Assembly (NCBI RefSeq): GCF_021129175.1
Contig: NZ_JAJOHV010000090.1
Location: forward strand, 1 to 37,618
Length of the DNA: 37,618 nucleotides
Direction of reading: 5' to 3'
DNA from: Chromobacterium piscinae
GTDB lineage: Bacteria > Pseudomonadota > Gammaproteobacteria > Burkholderiales > Chromobacteriaceae
The notes beneath the pieces are model-generated. The model saw only the letters and a program-made list of their open reading frames with translations. It was not told the origin of the DNA and searched no databases. Below, piece after piece: positions 1 to 9,127 of the stretch (position 1 is the first letter of the stretch; each line of letters starts with the position of its first letter). Position numbers and translations under genes: made by a program.

Positions 1-1
1 C

Positions 2-1906
2 GCCGAGGCCGCCGCCGCGCAGGGCCACGCGCTGTCGGCCCACCTCGCGCGCCAAGGCATCGATGCCGGCATCCAGCCGGGCGCGGTTCCGGGCACGCGC
101 CGCATCCATTACGCGGCGCCTGGGCAGGCCAAGCTTTCCATCGTGGCGGCGGATGCCGGCGATGGCTCGCATCTTGGCCCCTGCGTCGAGGCGCTGTTGT
201 CCGGCTTGAATGGCTTCCCATGCGAATTCCTCGCCGTCGCGCCGGCGGCGGACCTGCCGCCGACAGCGAGGCTGCTGCCTTGCGATCCGGCGCTGAGCCT
301 GGCCGCGCGCTACCAGTTGGGCGCGGAGGCGGCAAGCGGCGATTACCTGTTGTTCGTGGACAGCCGGGTGGAAGTCGCGCAACCGGGCGCGGTCGCCGCG
401 CTGCTCGGCTTGGCAGCGCGGCCGGAGGTCGGCGCAGTCGCGCCGCGGCTGTTGCGGCCGAACGGCGCGGAAGTCTGGCGCGGGCCTTTGCTGTTGGGCG
501 CTGAGGACGGCGCGGCCACAGTGTTCGATGGCGCGGCCGAGTCGGAGCCGGGCCATCTGAACCGGCAGGCGGTGGAGCACAACCCAGGCGGCCTGCTGCT
601 GGATTGCTTGATGATGGGCCGGGCGTTCTACCAGCAGATCGGCGGTATCGACGCCTCGTTGCCGGATGTTTTCAACGCGGCCGTCGATCTGGGGCTCAAA
701 GTCCGGGCTGCGGGCAAGTGGCTGGTGTGGACGCCTTTCGTGTCCGCCGGCCGGCTGGTGGACATCGACGCGTCGGCGGCGTCCGCCGTTTGCGACGCGG
801 ACGCCATTTCCCAGCGCTGGCAAGGCTGGCTGGCGCAGGACGCCGCCCATAACCGCCATCTGTCGCTGGTCGGGCCAGCGCCTTTCCGCATCGACAACGT
901 GTTTTCCGCGGAGTGGGATGCCGATTTCCATGAACGGGCCCGGATACTGGCCTTGCCCGGCGAATCCCGGGCCAGCGCGATGCGTCTCTGCGCGCCGCTG
1001 GGGCGCCTGGAGGAGGGAAACCAGTATCTGACGACGCGGGTTCCCGCCGCGCAGCGCATGCCGGGGCCGGGGGAAATGGAGAGACTGGCACCCGACGTAC
1101 TGCTGCAGACCGCGCGCTTCGATCCGGCTTTCCTGGAGTGGCAGCGCCGGTCGCGCCGCCGCCGGCCCGGCATGCTGTCGATCCTCGCGCTGGACGGGCT
1201 GGATTGCGGGCCAGGCATGACGGCTCGCTATGGCTTGGCCCATTTACGGGCGCTGGCGCGGGAAGTGGACAGGATCATCGTTCCCACCGAGTCGTTGCGG
1301 CGGATGGTGGGCGAGTTCGCCCAGGACGTGCGCCTGGTGCCGGATGGTTTGGACGAGGCGCGTTGGAACAATTTGCAGTCGCTGCGCCGCATCGGCAAGA
1401 AGCCCAGGGTCGGCTGGATCGGAACCCATGGCGAAGCCGCGGACCTGCTGCTGTTGAGCGGCCTCATCCTGGCGACGGCCGGGGAGATCGACTGGATCGT
1501 GTTGGGCGATTGTCCCGAAGTGCTCAAGCCCTGCCTGGCCGAACACCACTCGTTTGATCTGTCCGATGATGGCTATCCGGCCAAGCTGGCGAGTTTGAGC
1601 CTGGATTTGGCGGTGCTGCCCAAGACCTGCGTGCTGGTCAATGAAGTGGCCAGCCCCTTGCGCGTGCTTGAATACGGCGCGCTCGGCATCCCGGTGGTTT
1701 GCAGCGCGGTGGGCGAGTGGGGCGATACTCAGGCGCCGGTGGTGAAAGTGGAAAATGACGCGTCCAGCTGGGGCCGGGCGCTGCGCGAATGGACGGGCGA
1801 TCCGCAGGCATCGGCCAAGGCGGGAGACGAATTGCGCGCCTGGGTGATGGAAAATGGCCTGTTGGAGCGATATTTGCCCTTATGGCAGCAGGCCATCGGC
1901 CGATAA
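2..1906 (+). CDS. large modular glycosyltransferase, 3' part (GT2-like + GT4-like)
   Basis: The frame is open from base 2, so the gene starts before the window; the GTG at 143 is an internal valine. Two modules are visible. A GT2-like part spans roughly 143-820, and a GT4-like C-terminal part, from about 1170, contains GKKPRVGWIG and NEVASPLRVLEYGALGIPVV. Both align module for module with the C-terminal half of the 1291-residue protein at 4024, including the shared HNRHLSL linker and a VPGT segment just before the GT2 fold, so the two are paralogues. The GT2 module looks degenerate: the NNDTEV acceptor/metal motif of the paralogue is FVDSRVEV here, and its FNDVDF motif is FNAAVDL. Large paired glycosyltransferases next to fliC (fgt1/fgt2 of Pseudomonas syringae) glycosylate flagellin, so that role is likely by context. 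The acceptor cannot be read from sequence. Confidence 0.85.
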   Translation, partial: AEAAAAQGHALSAHLARQGIDAGIQPGAVPGTRRIHYAAPGQAKLSIVAADAGDGSHLGPCVEALLSGLNGFPCEFLAVAPAADLPPTARLLPCDPALSLAARYQLGAEAASGDYLLFVDSRVEVAQPGAVAALLGLAARPEVGAVAPRLLRPNGAEVWRGPLLLGAEDGAATVFDGAAESEPGHLNRQAVEHNPGGLLLDCLMMGRAFYQQIGGIDASLPDVFNAAVDLGLKVRAAGKWLVWTPFVSAGRLVDIDASAASAVCDADAISQRWQGWLAQDAAHNRHLSLVGPAPFRIDNVFSAEWDADFHERARILALPGESRASAMRLCAPLGRLEEGNQYLTTRVPAAQRMPGPGEMERLAPDVLLQTARFDPAFLEWQRRSRRRRPGMLSILALDGLDCGPGMTARYGLAHLRALAREVDRIIVPTESLRRMVGEFAQDVRLVPDGLDEARWNNLQSLRRIGKKPRVGWIGTHGEAADLLLLSGLILATAGEIDWIVLGDCPEVLKPCLAEHHSFDLSDDGYPAKLASLSLDLAVLPKTCVLVNEVASPLRVLEYGALGIPVVCSAVGEWGDTQAPVVKVENDASSWGRALREWTGDPQASAKAGDELRAWVMENGLLERYLPLWQQAIGR

Positions 1907-1929
1907 AGCATTATGCGGCATCGTTTGAT

Positions 1930-1950
1930 CCCGCGCGCTTGCCGCGCGGG
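1930..1950 (+). terminator. GC-rich hairpin after the first glycosyltransferase
   Basis: An 8-bp perfect stem (1930-1937 with 1943-1950) has a 5-base loop and lies 24 bases after the stop codon. No U-tract follows, so it may be a weak terminator or an mRNA-stabilising hairpin. Confidence 0.35.
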
Positions 1951-2080
1951 CCTGGATCGATGAAGCCGGGCCTGAGCGACTGGGGCCGGCGGCAGGTTTT
2001 CATGAAATCGTTAGCGTTGCAGATGAATGGCGGGTCCGGCGCAAGGCGCCTGGGTCAGACCGTTGATCGGGGAGGGTGGG

Positions 2081-3835
2081 ATGAAGAAACTGCTGTTTGT
2101 CGTGCCCATGCACATTTCCTGGGACTCGTTTACCAAGCCCGAGTACTACAATGTGCAGCTGGCCAAGGGCGATGGGAAGGTTTACAACATTCCCCGCACC
2201 GATTTGCCCCTGGGGCCGTTGTCGATTTCCGCGTACTTGAAGAAATTTCTGTCGCTGGACGTCAAACTGATCGATTTCAACGCCGAGGTGAATGCGCTCG
2301 ATGCGGTGCCCTTCGATTGCTTCGAGGCGTTGTGTCGGCATTTCTTCCAGCAGATCAAGGATTTCCAGCCGGACTTCGTCGGCATTTCCTCGCTGTTCAG
2401 CCCATCCTTTCCCAATTTCATGGACTGCGGCCGGGTGGCGAAGGAGGTTTGGCCGGACAGCATCGTGGTCGGCGGCGGCAATATCCCGACCAATAGCTAC
2501 GAGCAGATTTACCGCGACATGGGCTGCACTTTCTTCGACGGCCTGTGTTTCGGCGAGGGCGAGAAGCCGATGTTGCATTTGCTGGAGTCGGACGACCCGC
2601 GCGCCTTCCTGGCCAACTCGGATACCTGGATCACCCGGGGCAAAGTGATGGGCGCGGAGCTGTTCGCGCCCAAGCACGACTTCATCGACGACCTGGATGA
2701 AATCCCGTTCTTCGATTACGACCTGTGCGATATCGACAAACACGAGATCAACCAGGTGGTGGCGTCCTACCACAACCTGGACAAGACCCGCGGCTTCCAC
2801 GTGATGACCTCGCGCGGCTGCCCTTTCCTGTGCACCTTCTGCGCCTCGCACCGGACCCATGGCCGCTCGATGCGCTACCACTCGCTGGCGCGCGTGCAGG
2901 AGGACTTCACCCGCCTGGTAGAGAAGTACGACGCGGCGACGGTCATCTTCCAGGACGACCACCTGATGGCCGATTCGGACCGGGTGTACAAGATCCTGGA
3001 GATCGTGAAATCGCTGAAGCTGCATTCGGTGTACCAGAACGGCCTGACGCTGTATGCGCTGGACCGTCCGATGCTGGAGGCCTTCTGGGACGCCGGCGTC
3101 CGCCACCTGGTGCTGCCGGTGGAAAGCGGCAGCGAGAAGGTGCTGAAGAAGCAGATGCGCAAGCCCTTGAAGATGAAGATTTCCGAAAGGGTGGCCAGGG
3201 ATTGCCGCGATCTGGGCATCTACACCAACACCAATATCCTGATCGGCATGCCGGGCGAGACCAAGGCTGACTTGGAAGAGGCGCGACGCAATCTGCGCGA
3301 GATCGCCTCCAACTGGTTCAACATCGCCTGCGCCAGCCCCATCGTCGGCAGCGAAATCCACGACATCTCCAAGGAGAAGGGCTACATCAAGATCAACGAT
3401 CTTGGCTCCGACTACCGGACGGCGGTCATCAATACCGAAGATTTCAGCGCCGAGTTCATCCAGGAATACCAGTACTTCATGAACCTGGATCTCAATTTTG
3501 TCCATAACTACGATATCCGCTGCGGCAACTATGCTTGGGCGGAGCGCGGGCTGAAGAACGTGCTGCGTCTGAAGAGCGACCATGCGTTCGCCCATTACTA
3601 TCTGGCGAAGTGCTACCGCGAGTGGGGGCGGACAGGGGAGGCCGAGCTTCACTATGCCAGTTATCTGGAATCGATCCAGACGCCGTTCTGGGGACGCTGG
3701 GCGTGGATTTTCGGCCTGGAGGGCATCAATCCGGCCGACTGGTCGGAGGAGCATTACGGCCTGCTGGCGGAAGTCCTGGTCCCTCCGGCCATGATCGACG
3801 CCGACGACACCCAAGCCATCGCCGCTTCGGCCTGA
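2081..3835 (+). CDS. B12-binding radical SAM protein with TPR-like tail
   Basis: This 584-residue protein has three parts. The N-terminal Rossmann-like cobalamin-binding region (about 1-190) contains LGPLSISAYL, VGISSLF and VVGGGNIPT. The radical SAM core has the 4Fe-4S cluster motif C247-x3-C251-x2-C254 within RGCPFLCTFC. A TPR-like helical segment covers about 490-540. I saw no DxHxxG base-off cobalamin motif, as in many class B members. Such enzymes catalyse SAM- and cobalamin-dependent methylations or other radical chemistry, often at unactivated carbons. The start at ATG 2081 is chosen for the strong GGAGG at 2071-2075; an upstream in-frame start at 2027 lacks an equal site. It lies between two modular glycosyltransferases and 4.2 kb before the flagellins, so the substrate is plausibly the flagellar glycan or flagellin. 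That is inference. A paralogue lies at 19237. Confidence 0.88.
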   Translation: MKKLLFVVPMHISWDSFTKPEYYNVQLAKGDGKVYNIPRTDLPLGPLSISAYLKKFLSLDVKLIDFNAEVNALDAVPFDCFEALCRHFFQQIKDFQPDFVGISSLFSPSFPNFMDCGRVAKEVWPDSIVVGGGNIPTNSYEQIYRDMGCTFFDGLCFGEGEKPMLHLLESDDPRAFLANSDTWITRGKVMGAELFAPKHDFIDDLDEIPFFDYDLCDIDKHEINQVVASYHNLDKTRGFHVMTSRGCPFLCTFCASHRTHGRSMRYHSLARVQEDFTRLVEKYDAATVIFQDDHLMADSDRVYKILEIVKSLKLHSVYQNGLTLYALDRPMLEAFWDAGVRHLVLPVESGSEKVLKKQMRKPLKMKISERVARDCRDLGIYTNTNILIGMPGETKADLEEARRNLREIASNWFNIACASPIVGSEIHDISKEKGYIKINDLGSDYRTAVINTEDFSAEFIQEYQYFMNLDLNFVHNYDIRCGNYAWAERGLKNVLRLKSDHAFAHYYLAKCYREWGRTGEAELHYASYLESIQTPFWGRWAWIFGLEGINPADWSEEHYGLLAEVLVPPAMIDADDTQAIAASA

Positions 3836-3861
3836 AACAACCCGGTCTTCTGGCCGGACCC

Positions 3862-3906
3862 ATGGAGCGAAACTGCGGGCAATGCGCGGTTTCGCTCCAT
3901 GTTTTG
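3862..3906 (+). terminator. terminator after the radical SAM gene
   Basis: A perfect 12-bp inverted repeat (3862-3873 with 3889-3900) is separated by 15 bases and followed by GTTTTG. It lies 26 bases after the stop codon, consistent with a rho-independent terminator with a short T-run. Confidence 0.65.
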
Positions 3907-4023
3907 CCTTATGGCCCGCGAAGAAGTGATGGCCGCCCCCGGTAGCTCACGGCGCGGTCCAGCCGCGATCTGTTATGCTGTTTGAAGTGGCCGGATTCAT
4001 CCATCTCTTAGCGAGCCTCAGCC

Positions 4024-7000
4024 ATGAAATCACAGGAAAATAACGTGGAACAACAACCTCGCAAGCCGCGCATTGGCGTCCTGACCCGAGACCTGCAGGA
4101 CGCAGCCTGCTTCAAGTTGCGGCTGGGCGATCCGCTCCGCCTGATGTCGCCGGTGCTAGATGCCTATCTTTTCCGCAACCAAGTTGAGTACAGCTTCGAG
4201 GGTGATTATCCATTCAAGGATGATCAGGATTTTGTGGACTCGATGGACATGTTCGTCGTCCAGCGACTGTTTCCTTACCCGGAATTTCGGCCGGTGCTGG
4301 AGATGATCGTAGAGTCCGGCAAGCCCTTGGTCTACGAAACTGACGATTGGCTGCTGGATACACCCGAGCAGCACGTGATGTACAGCTTGTGCCAGCCGGC
4401 GTTCGACGGCATCGAATGGCTGTTGCCCAAGTGTTCGCTGGTGACCGTGTCGACCGAGGCGCTGGTCGAAAAGGTGAAGCCATACAACGACAAGATTTTC
4501 GTCTTCCAGAATTGCCTGGCGTCGGAACGCCTAGTGGAGCCGATGCCGCACAGCGGCCAGATCACCATTGGCTTCGCCGGCACCAGCACTCACGGCAAGG
4601 ACGTGGAAATGGTGTCCGCCGCGTTGAAGCGGATTTATCACGAGTACGCCGGCCAGGTGAAATTCGTGTTCTGGGGCGATGTGCCCCCGGACTTCGTCGG
4701 CATCAAGGATGTGCGCAAGGTGGCGGAATTCGTCACTTACAACGAATACCTGGCGGAGCTGGCCAAGCTCAAGATCGATATCGGCATCGCCCCGCTGGTG
4801 CGCAGCGAGTTCAACGACTTCAAATCCGACATCAAGTGGCTGGAGTACGCGGTGGTCGGCGCGGCGGCGGTCGTGTCCGAGGTCCCGCCATATGCGGATC
4901 TGAAGGACAGCGGCCTGGCGGTGGTGGCGGAAAATACCGAAGACGGATGGGTGACCGGGGTCAGCAAGCTGATCGACGACCCTGAGTTGCGCGTCCGCCA
5001 GGCAGAGGCCGCCCGCCGCCATGTGCTGGACAAGCGCTTGCTGGAACAGCGGGTCGGCGATCTGCTGGCCCAGTACGCCGAATTGTTGCCGGATGGCCTT
5101 AAAGTCCAGATGCCGGCCCAGTTCGGCCATATCATCCAATACGATCTGGGCGAGAACGACATAGACGGCTCGAAGGCCTACCGGCGCTTGGTGAAGCGCC
5201 GCCAACTGCGGGAAGTGCACGCGGAGCAGCTTGCCGAGCGCATGATGCTGGCCTGGAAGCAGGTGCCGATGTTCAACCTGATCGTTCTGGCGCCTGGCAA
5301 CCGGTTGGCGCGGCTGTCGGAAACGTTCTCCGCGATGGAGGACGTGTTGTACCGGAACTGGCGGTTGATCGTGATTTCCGATACGCCGGAACCCGACCCG
5401 ATCTTCAGCAGCAATCCTCAGCTCGCCTGGCTGCAGCTGGATAGCCTGGAGAATGACCAGCAGGTGGCGGATGTCATCAACAGCGTGATCGCCGACGTGC
5501 CGTCAGACTGGGTGATGCTGCTGCCGGCAGGCGCGCGCCTGCAGCCCAATGCGCTTGCGCGGCTGGGCGAGGAAATTCACGTCCATCCGGAATACGGCGC
5601 CATTTACTGCGACCATGACGTGGTCTCGCCGATGGGCAGACGCTTCCGTCCGGCTTTCTTGCCGGATTTTTCACCCGATTATCTGCGCTCCATGGACTAC
5701 ACCAGCTACGCGGTGGCGTTCAAGCGGGAAGTCCTGGCCAAGCTTGGCGGCATGCAAGCCTATCCGCGCGCGTATTGCTACGATGCGCTGCTGCGCGTGT
5801 ACGAGCGCTGGGATCGCGGCGCGATCGGCCATGTCGACGATGTGCTGGTATCTCTGCCCTGGGTGGATCCCAAGAGCGACCGTCTGGGCAACGCCTCCCG
5901 GCGGGTGGCGCTTGAGAGCCATATCAATCGCTGCGGCCTGCCGGCGTCGGTGGATGAGGGGCTGGTGCCGGGCACCTTCTATTACCAGTACCAGTTGCTG
6001 GCTTCGCCGCTGGTGTCGGTGATCATCCCGAGCAAGGACAAGCTGGAGTGCCTGGAGCCCTGCCTGGCCGGCTTGTTCGGCACCACGGCGTACCAGAATT
6101 TCGAAGTGCTGATCGTCGACAATGGTTCGGAAGACCAGGAAACCTTCGAGTTCTATGACCGAATCCAGGCGAGCCATCCGGGCCGGATCCGCATCCTGGC
6201 CTACGATGCGCCGTTCAACTTCTCCGCCCAGTGCAATCTCGGCGCGCGGGAGGCGCGCGGCGAATACCTGCTGTTGCTGAACAATGACACCGAAGTGGTG
6301 TTTCCGCATTGGTTGGAGCGCTTGCTGGCGACCGCGCAGCAGCCGGGCGTCGGCGCGGTGGGCGCGCGCCTGTTGTATCCGGAGATCGGCCGCGTGCAGC
6401 ATGCCGGCATCGTGCTGGGCATGCCCGGCGGGATGTATTCGGTGGCCGACCATATCTTCGAAGACATGGATTACCTGTTCCCGGGCTACCTGAACCGCAG
6501 CCTGACCATGCAGAACTATTCCGCCGTCACCGCGGCCTGCCTGTTGGTGGAGAAGCAGATCTACGACCTGGTGGGCGGAATGGACGAGGAGAAGCTGCAG
6601 GTCTGCTTCAACGATGTCGATTTCTGCCTGAAGGTCCAGGCGGCCGGCCTTCGCAACGTCTACAACCCGTTCGTGGTGCTGTACCACCACCACGCCAAGA
6701 GCATAGGCCGCGTCACCACCGATCCGCGGCCTGCCTTGAAGGCGGCGGTGCGCGAGCGCGAGGAGATGGAGGTGATGCTGGCGCGCTGGCTGCCGGTGCT
6801 GGCGAACGATCCCGGCTTCAACCGCCACCTGTCGCTGCGCAACAAACGCGGCTTGATCGAATCTGACCGCATCGTCGCCTGGGATGCGAAGCTGCCGGGC
6901 CGCAAGCGGGTGCTGGGCGTGCCGGTGCCGGGCGGCAGCGGCGAATACCGTTTGAGCCAGCCGCTGTCGGTGCTGCAGGAAAAAGGCAAACTGGATGGCG

Positions 7001-7899
7001 AGATCCACCAGCCGTCCGCCGGCATTCCCACCGTCGTGGAACTGGCCCGCCAGGCGCCGAATACGGTATTGCTGCATACCGGCATCAGCGATTATCTCTA
7101 TGAGACGATGGATGCCTACCGCAAGTACATCCCGGATCTGCGCATCGTGTTCGGTCTGGACGACCTGGTGGGCGGTGTGCCGGAAAAGAGCAGCCTGTAC
7201 GACCACTGGTCCCGCCACTATCCCGACGCGAAGCAGCGTCTGCGCCGGGTGTTGAAGTTGTGCGACGCGGCGGTGGTGTCCACCCAGCCGCTGGCCGATT
7301 TCATCCAGAACATGGTGGGCGAAGTGGCGATCGCGCCGAACCGGCTGCGCAGAAGCGTGTGGGGCGAGCTGAAGTCCGAGCGCCGCACCGGCAAGAAGCC
7401 CAGGGTGGGCTGGGTGGGCGCCGGCCAGCACCGCGGCGACCTGGAGCTGATCCATGAGGTGATCCTCGCCACTTACAAGGAAGTGGACTGGGTGTTCATG
7501 GGCATGTGCCTGCCGCAGTTCCGCCCCTATGTGGTCGAGATGCACCATGCGGTGCCCTTCGCCGACTATGCCGCGAAAGTGGCCAGCCTGAATCTGGATC
7601 TGGCGGTCGCGCCGCTGGAGCTCAATCCTTTCAACGAGGCGAAGAGCAATCTCCGGCTCTTGGAGTACGGTGTGCTGGGCTGGCCGGTGGTGTGCACCGA
7701 TATTTATCCGTATCAGACCAATGACGCGCCGGTATGCCGCGTGCCCAATCGGGCGGACGTCTGGATCGAGGCCATCCGTGCGCGGGTGCATGATCTGGAC
7801 GCGCTGGCGAAGGAAGGCGATGCGCTGAAGGCCTGGTTTGATAAAGACTATTGGCTGGAGGACCATTACGAGGAATGGTTCCGGGTGCTGCATGGTTGA
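4024..7899 (+). CDS. four-module glycosyltransferase (GT4-like, GT2-like, GT2, GT4-like), probable flagellin glycosylation
   Basis: At 1291 residues this is far larger than a single glycosyltransferase. Module 1 (about 10-350) is GT4-like, with FNDFKSDIKWLEY near 262. Module 2 (about 417-640) is GT2-like, with a YCDHDVV acidic motif followed by FRPAFLPDFSPDYL, typical of polysaccharide GT2 tandem proteins. Module 3 (about 662-890) is an intact-looking GT2 with VSVIIPSKD, LLLNNDTEVV (D755) and CFNDVDF (D864). Module 4 (about 950-1291) is GT4-like, with E1205 and E1214 in NEAKSNLRLLEYG. The product is probably cytoplasmic, as I see no membrane segment or signal peptide. ATG 4024 has no clear ribosome site; an in-frame GTG at 4045 follows AGGA at 4034 and is a credible alternative start. 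It ends 182 bases before the first flagellin, matching the position of flagellin glycosyltransferases in pseudomonads. Sugar and linkage are unknown. Confidence 0.9.
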   Translation: MKSQENNVEQQPRKPRIGVLTRDLQDAACFKLRLGDPLRLMSPVLDAYLFRNQVEYSFEGDYPFKDDQDFVDSMDMFVVQRLFPYPEFRPVLEMIVESGKPLVYETDDWLLDTPEQHVMYSLCQPAFDGIEWLLPKCSLVTVSTEALVEKVKPYNDKIFVFQNCLASERLVEPMPHSGQITIGFAGTSTHGKDVEMVSAALKRIYHEYAGQVKFVFWGDVPPDFVGIKDVRKVAEFVTYNEYLAELAKLKIDIGIAPLVRSEFNDFKSDIKWLEYAVVGAAAVVSEVPPYADLKDSGLAVVAENTEDGWVTGVSKLIDDPELRVRQAEAARRHVLDKRLLEQRVGDLLAQYAELLPDGLKVQMPAQFGHIIQYDLGENDIDGSKAYRRLVKRRQLREVHAEQLAERMMLAWKQVPMFNLIVLAPGNRLARLSETFSAMEDVLYRNWRLIVISDTPEPDPIFSSNPQLAWLQLDSLENDQQVADVINSVIADVPSDWVMLLPAGARLQPNALARLGEEIHVHPEYGAIYCDHDVVSPMGRRFRPAFLPDFSPDYLRSMDYTSYAVAFKREVLAKLGGMQAYPRAYCYDALLRVYERWDRGAIGHVDDVLVSLPWVDPKSDRLGNASRRVALESHINRCGLPASVDEGLVPGTFYYQYQLLASPLVSVIIPSKDKLECLEPCLAGLFGTTAYQNFEVLIVDNGSEDQETFEFYDRIQASHPGRIRILAYDAPFNFSAQCNLGAREARGEYLLLLNNDTEVVFPHWLERLLATAQQPGVGAVGARLLYPEIGRVQHAGIVLGMPGGMYSVADHIFEDMDYLFPGYLNRSLTMQNYSAVTAACLLVEKQIYDLVGGMDEEKLQVCFNDVDFCLKVQAAGLRNVYNPFVVLYHHHAKSIGRVTTDPRPALKAAVREREEMEVMLARWLPVLANDPGFNRHLSLRNKRGLIESDRIVAWDAKLPGRKRVLGVPVPGGSGEYRLSQPLSVLQEKGKLDGEIHQPSAGIPTVVELARQAPNTVLLHTGISDYLYETMDAYRKYIPDLRIVFGLDDLVGGVPEKSSLYDHWSRHYPDAKQRLRRVLKLCDAAVVSTQPLADFIQNMVGEVAIAPNRLRRSVWGELKSERRTGKKPRVGWVGAGQHRGDLELIHEVILATYKEVDWVFMGMCLPQFRPYVVEMHHAVPFADYAAKVASLNLDLAVAPLELNPFNEAKSNLRLLEYGVLGWPVVCTDIYPYQTNDAPVCRVPNRADVWIEAIRARVHDLDALAKEGDALKAWFDKDYWLEDHYEEWFRVLHG

Positions 7900-7924
7900 T
7901 GGCAGGCAGGATTGAATGGAGGTT

Positions 7925-7951
7925 AAACCCCGGGCATGGCCCGGGGTTTTT
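7925..7951 (+). terminator. rho-independent terminator before the flagellins
   Basis: A perfect 11-bp stem (7925-7935 with 7939-7949), rich in G+C in its centre, has a 3-base loop and runs into TTTTTA. It isolates flagellin transcription from the glycosyltransferase genes. Confidence 0.9.
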
Positions 7952-7999
7952 ATTTCCGAAAGAAATAGTCTGTCATTTTGGTAATTTTGCCATTTTCAT

Positions 8000-8025
8000 C
8001 AACGTTTCCCGACTGGGGCCGATCA
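8000..8025 (+). promoter_or_regulatory. sigma28-like promoter of flagellin 1
   Basis: CAACGTTT (6 of 8 to the enterobacterial sigma28 -35 TAAAGTTT) is separated by 10 bases from GCCGATCA (7 of 8 to GCCGATAA). The spacer is one base shorter than the usual 11, so this looks weaker than the promoter of the second flagellin. Confidence 0.55.
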
Positions 8026-8080
8026 AGTTGGCAACAGGCAATTATTTTGGTGGCCCAGCTGGGCTGATAAGGGGAACGAA

Positions 8081-8929
8081 ATGGCAATTACCGTCAATAC
8101 CAATATTTCATCGCTGCAGGCCCAGCTGAACCTGAACGGCTCCCAGGCTTCTCTGTCGAAGTCGCTGGCCCGCCTGTCTTCCGGTCTGCGCGTCAACAGC
8201 GCCAAGGACGACGCTGCCGGCCTGGCGATTTCGCAGACGCTGACTTCGGCCATCCGCGGCAATAACCAAGCGATCAGCAACGCCAACGACGGTATTTCCG
8301 TAGGTCAGACCGCTGAAGGCGCGCTCGGCCAGATCGCCAACAACCTGCAGCGTATCCGCGAAATCGCGGTGCAGTCCTCGAACGCCTCGGTGAGCAACAC
8401 CAACCGTTCGCAGCTGCAAAACGAAGTGGACCAGCTGACCCAGGAAATCTCGCGTATCGTGCAGACCACCCAATTCAACGGCACCCAGCTGTTGTCGGGC
8501 AGCGCGGTGCTGACTTTCCAAGTGGGTTCGTCCGGCGCCAGCAGCAACCAGGTTTCGGTTTCGTCGGTGGACATGACTTCCGGGGGCGTGTTGTGCAGCT
8601 ACAGCTCGGCGCTGACAGCCACCGGCACGATCAACATCACCACTCAGTCGGGCGCCTCGGCCATTCTGTCGTCGCTGGATTCGGACATCGCGGAAATCTC
8701 CACGGTGCGCTCCACCTGGGGTTCGGTGCAAAACCGGTTCGACGCGGTGGTGGCCAACCTGCAGAACTACGTGCAGAACCTGACCGCGGCCAACAGCCGC
8801 ATCATGGATGTTGATTTCGCGTCGGAAACGGCCAACCTGACCAAGAATCAGATTCTGCAGCAGGCCGGCAGCTCGATTCTGAAGCAGGCGAACTCTCTGC
8901 CGCAGGCCGCCCTGACGCTGCTGCAGTAA
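8081..8929 (+). CDS. fliC: flagellin 1
   Basis: This 282-residue flagellin is short, so the filament subunit has D0/D1 and only a small variable region. The N-terminal MAITVNTN and [18 protein letters not shown] and the C-terminal helical segment ending LPQAALTLLQ are canonical. The variable loop (about 145-200) is Ser/Thr-rich and carries a single cysteine, C172 (TGC at 8594), which is uncommon in flagellins. AGGGGA at 8068 precedes the ATG. By hand count it differs from the second flagellin at 12 of 282 residues. It is exported through the flagellar type III system, with FliS as the usual chaperone. The loop is a natural site for O-glycosylation by the upstream enzymes, by inference. Confidence 0.97.
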   Translation: MAITVNTNISSLQAQLNLNGSQASLSKSLARLSSGLRVNSAKDDAAGLAISQTLTSAIRGNNQAISNANDGISVGQTAEGALGQIANNLQRIREIAVQSSNASVSNTNRSQLQNEVDQLTQEISRIVQTTQFNGTQLLSGSAVLTFQVGSSGASSNQVSVSSVDMTSGGVLCSYSSALTATGTINITTQSGASAILSSLDSDIAEISTVRSTWGSVQNRFDAVVANLQNYVQNLTAANSRIMDVDFASETANLTKNQILQQAGSSILKQANSLPQAALTLLQ

Positions 8930-8948
8930 TCGTTTTCTAAGCCGCGTC

Positions 8949-8975
8949 GCCGCAGCCTGTCGGATTGGCTGCGGC
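8949..8975 (+). terminator. hairpin after flagellin 1
   Basis: A 9-bp perfect stem (8949-8957 with 8967-8975) with a 9-base loop starts 20 bases after the stop. No T-run follows, so it may act as a 3' stability hairpin or a partial terminator between the two flagellin genes. Confidence 0.45.
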
Positions 8976-9051
8976 AGACGATGGAGAAGGCGACAGGCGA
9001 AATGAGGGAAAGAGGTTTGCGGCGATGATGTGAAAATTCACACTTCGGCCA

Positions 9052-9078
9052 TAAAGTTCGGACCTCCTCGGTCGATAA
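9052..9078 (+). promoter_or_regulatory. near-consensus sigma28 (FliA) promoter of flagellin 2
   Basis: TAAAGTTC, 11 bases, GTCGATAA: 7 of 8 matches in each element to TAAAGTTT-N11-GCCGATAA with the exact spacing. It lies 50 bases before the flagellin 2 start and is the clearest promoter in the window. Confidence 0.85.
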
Positions 9079-9127
9079 GTTGTGTAAGCAAGCTGTTTTG
9101 CCCACACAAAGCACCAGGAGAGTCACC

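Noticed and set aside
2000-3814. 604-codon minus-strand frame opposite the first radical SAM gene
   Set aside because: The opposite strand has the cluster motif and a strong ribosome site; this frame has neither.
5671-7893. 740-codon minus-strand frame inside the large glycosyltransferase
   Set aside because: His/Gln/Ala-rich shadow of a well-supported gene, with no motifs or ribosome site.
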